Assembly (NCBI GenBank): GCA_002384725.1
Contig: DGBF01000120.1
Location: 15,982 to 23,815, forward strand
Reading direction: 5' to 3'
DNA length: 7,834 nt
DNA from: Flavobacteriales bacterium UBA4011
GTDB lineage: Bacteria; Bacteroidota; Bacteroidia; Flavobacteriales_D; Crocinitomicaceae
Position 1 is the stretch's first letter, and the number at the start of each line of letters is the position of its first letter. Both the position numbers and the translations under genes were made by a program. Below are positions 6,962 through 7,834 of this stretch, piece by piece. Under the pieces are notes generated by a model. The model worked only from the letters and a program-made list of their open reading frames with translations, was not told the DNA's origin and searched no databases.

Positions 6962-7834
6962 TTATTTTCCTGTCGAAAAATTAATTGCTGAGATCTTGAA
7001 TTCTGTTCTACGATTGACCTGATTCTGGTCGTCTGTGCACGCATTAAAAAGGTCTTCACAATCGCAAACTACCCTAGCCTTTTGTTCGCCATAACCAAGG
7101 GAAACAACGTTTTTCGGGATAGAAACCTGTTTTTTAATATAATCTCCAGCCACCGCTGCTCTTCTTTTCGCAAGCCATAAATTGTAGGCATCTGATCCTT
7201 TACAATCGGTATGCGAACCAAGTTCGACAGAAACTTCTGGATGCAGATTCATAAATTGAATGACTTTGTTCAATTCTTTTTTCGACTCTGGGCGCAATAC
7301 AGAGCTATTGAAATCATAAAATATTGTACTTAACCCAAGTAATTCCGTAATCTCCATTTCTTGGGTTAACATTTCAATATTCATTTCTACAGTCGAATTG
7401 TCAATTTTTGTTTCTCTATCCTTTATATTTATTTCGAAGTTTTTTTCAGAAGATGCCACACCTTGCTTATTGATGTTCATCTTGTAGCTAGCCGTAATAT
7501 TCAATGGCAAGGTATCAACAACGCCAACCACTCTGCCGTATTGGTCAGATGTGCCTTTGAATATGAGATTACCAGTTGAGCCATCGTTTAAGGTCAATAC
7601 CGCATCTTTCAGCAGTTGGCCATCCTTGTCTTTCAACTGCAAATCTATTTTAACAACAGATTTCACATTTCTCACTTCAAAAGCATAGGTATTGTCATTG
7701 AAGCTAATAGAGCCAGACTGCGCGTTTAAATTTCCAGCGTATGGACGATTTGTACTAAAATATCCTGTCGAATCACTTGACCATGAAAGAGCGATGTCGT
7801 CGTATTCGGAATTGAAAGGCTGAATCAAAGGTTG
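6962..7834 (-). CDS. PorE-like OmpA-family envelope protein, C-terminal part (5' end outside window)
   Basis: The frame is open to the window edge, so the 290 visible residues are a C-terminal fragment. The TTG at 7828 is not a real start. Domains in order: the last blade of a PD40-type beta-propeller (NSEYDDIALSWSSD and GYFSTNRP, about residues 8-32); a carboxypeptidase-regulatory-like beta-sandwich (about 58-145, LQLKDKDGQLLKDAVLTL); and an OmpA C-terminal peptidoglycan-binding domain (about 165-285) with IFYDFNSSVLRPES, then SHTDCKGSDAYNLWLAKRRA and VNRRTEF. The Asp of HTD and the Arg of KRRA are the residues that bind diaminopimelate in this fold. Propeller, regulatory domain and OmpA in that order matches PorE, which anchors the type IX secretion machinery to the cell wall, but many Bacteroidota carry several paralogues, so the role is inferred. 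A cluster of cysteines (CDCEDLFNAC) sits near the end, as in relatives. Confidence 0.9.
   Translation of the reverse strand, partial: QPLIQPFNSEYDDIALSWSSDSTGYFSTNRPYAGNLNAQSGSISFNDNTYAFEVRNVKSVVKIDLQLKDKDGQLLKDAVLTLNDGSTGNLIFKGTSDQYGRVVGVVDTLPLNITASYKMNINKQGVASSEKNFEINIKDRETKIDNSTVEMNIEMLTQEMEITELLGLSTIFYDFNSSVLRPESKKELNKVIQFMNLHPEVSVELGSHTDCKGSDAYNLWLAKRRAAVAGDYIKKQVSIPKNVVSLGYGEQKARVVCDCEDLFNACTDDQNQVNRRTEFKISAINFSTGK

Noticed and set aside
6861..6984. Plus-strand frame containing DDRKLWNEIYENRWL
   Set aside because: It runs into the 3' end of the convergent OmpA-family gene, has no clear start, and I recognise no family.
7826..7828. TTG at 7828 as start of the OmpA-family protein
   Set aside because: The frame continues to the window edge, and a start here would cut through the propeller domain with no signal peptide.

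Overview
The window looks like chromosomal DNA of a low-GC member of Bacteroidota, most likely Flavobacteriales. The signs are: protein families typical of that group (a metallo-beta-lactamase/rhodanese fusion, a beta-propeller/OmpA envelope protein, DUF2721); no Shine-Dalgarno-like sequence before most starts; and two promoter-like sites of the Bacteroidota type (TTTG, about 19-20 bases, then TAnnTTTG or a near match). Nothing in the sequence fixes the genus.

Layout. Bases 2-1667 (+) are a compact sulfur-handling operon. It opens inside a metallo-beta-lactamase-type protein, of which only the C-terminal two rhodanese domains are visible. Two single-domain rhodaneses and a small two-helix membrane protein follow, with gaps of 22, 9 and 9 bases. 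Bases 1668-2000 hold no intact gene. Bases 2001-2551 (+) carry a good promoter followed by the wreck of an NrtR-type regulator: the start of the Nudix domain and the complete winged-helix domain survive, but the catalytic middle of the Nudix domain is gone. A 12-base perfect palindrome lies between this wreck and gap (glyceraldehyde-3-phosphate dehydrogenase, 2641-3636). A DUF2721 membrane protein follows (3721-4128). Bases 4201-4686 (-) are a second wreck, a secreted cyanophycinase-like (S51) peptidase with a signal peptide and the GTSAGM nucleophile motif, but with an internal deletion, a frameshift, a nonsense codon and no C-terminal half. It keeps a promoter-like site. Divergent from it is an intact 611-residue GT-C-like membrane protein with a C-terminal soluble, probably beta-sandwich, domain (4776-6611). 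Bases 6612-6961 appear empty. The window ends in the C-terminal part of a PorE-like OmpA-family protein on the minus strand (6962-7834).

How the genes fit together. Only the first four genes form a clear functional unit: persulfide or thiosulfate sulfur is probably oxidised and passed between rhodanese cysteines near the membrane. The rest are mostly independent housekeeping or envelope genes. I see no defence system, mobile element, CRISPR array or RNA gene. The most notable content is the two decayed genes, neither of which appears as a single open frame, and the possibility that the surviving DNA-binding domain of the first is still made beside gap.
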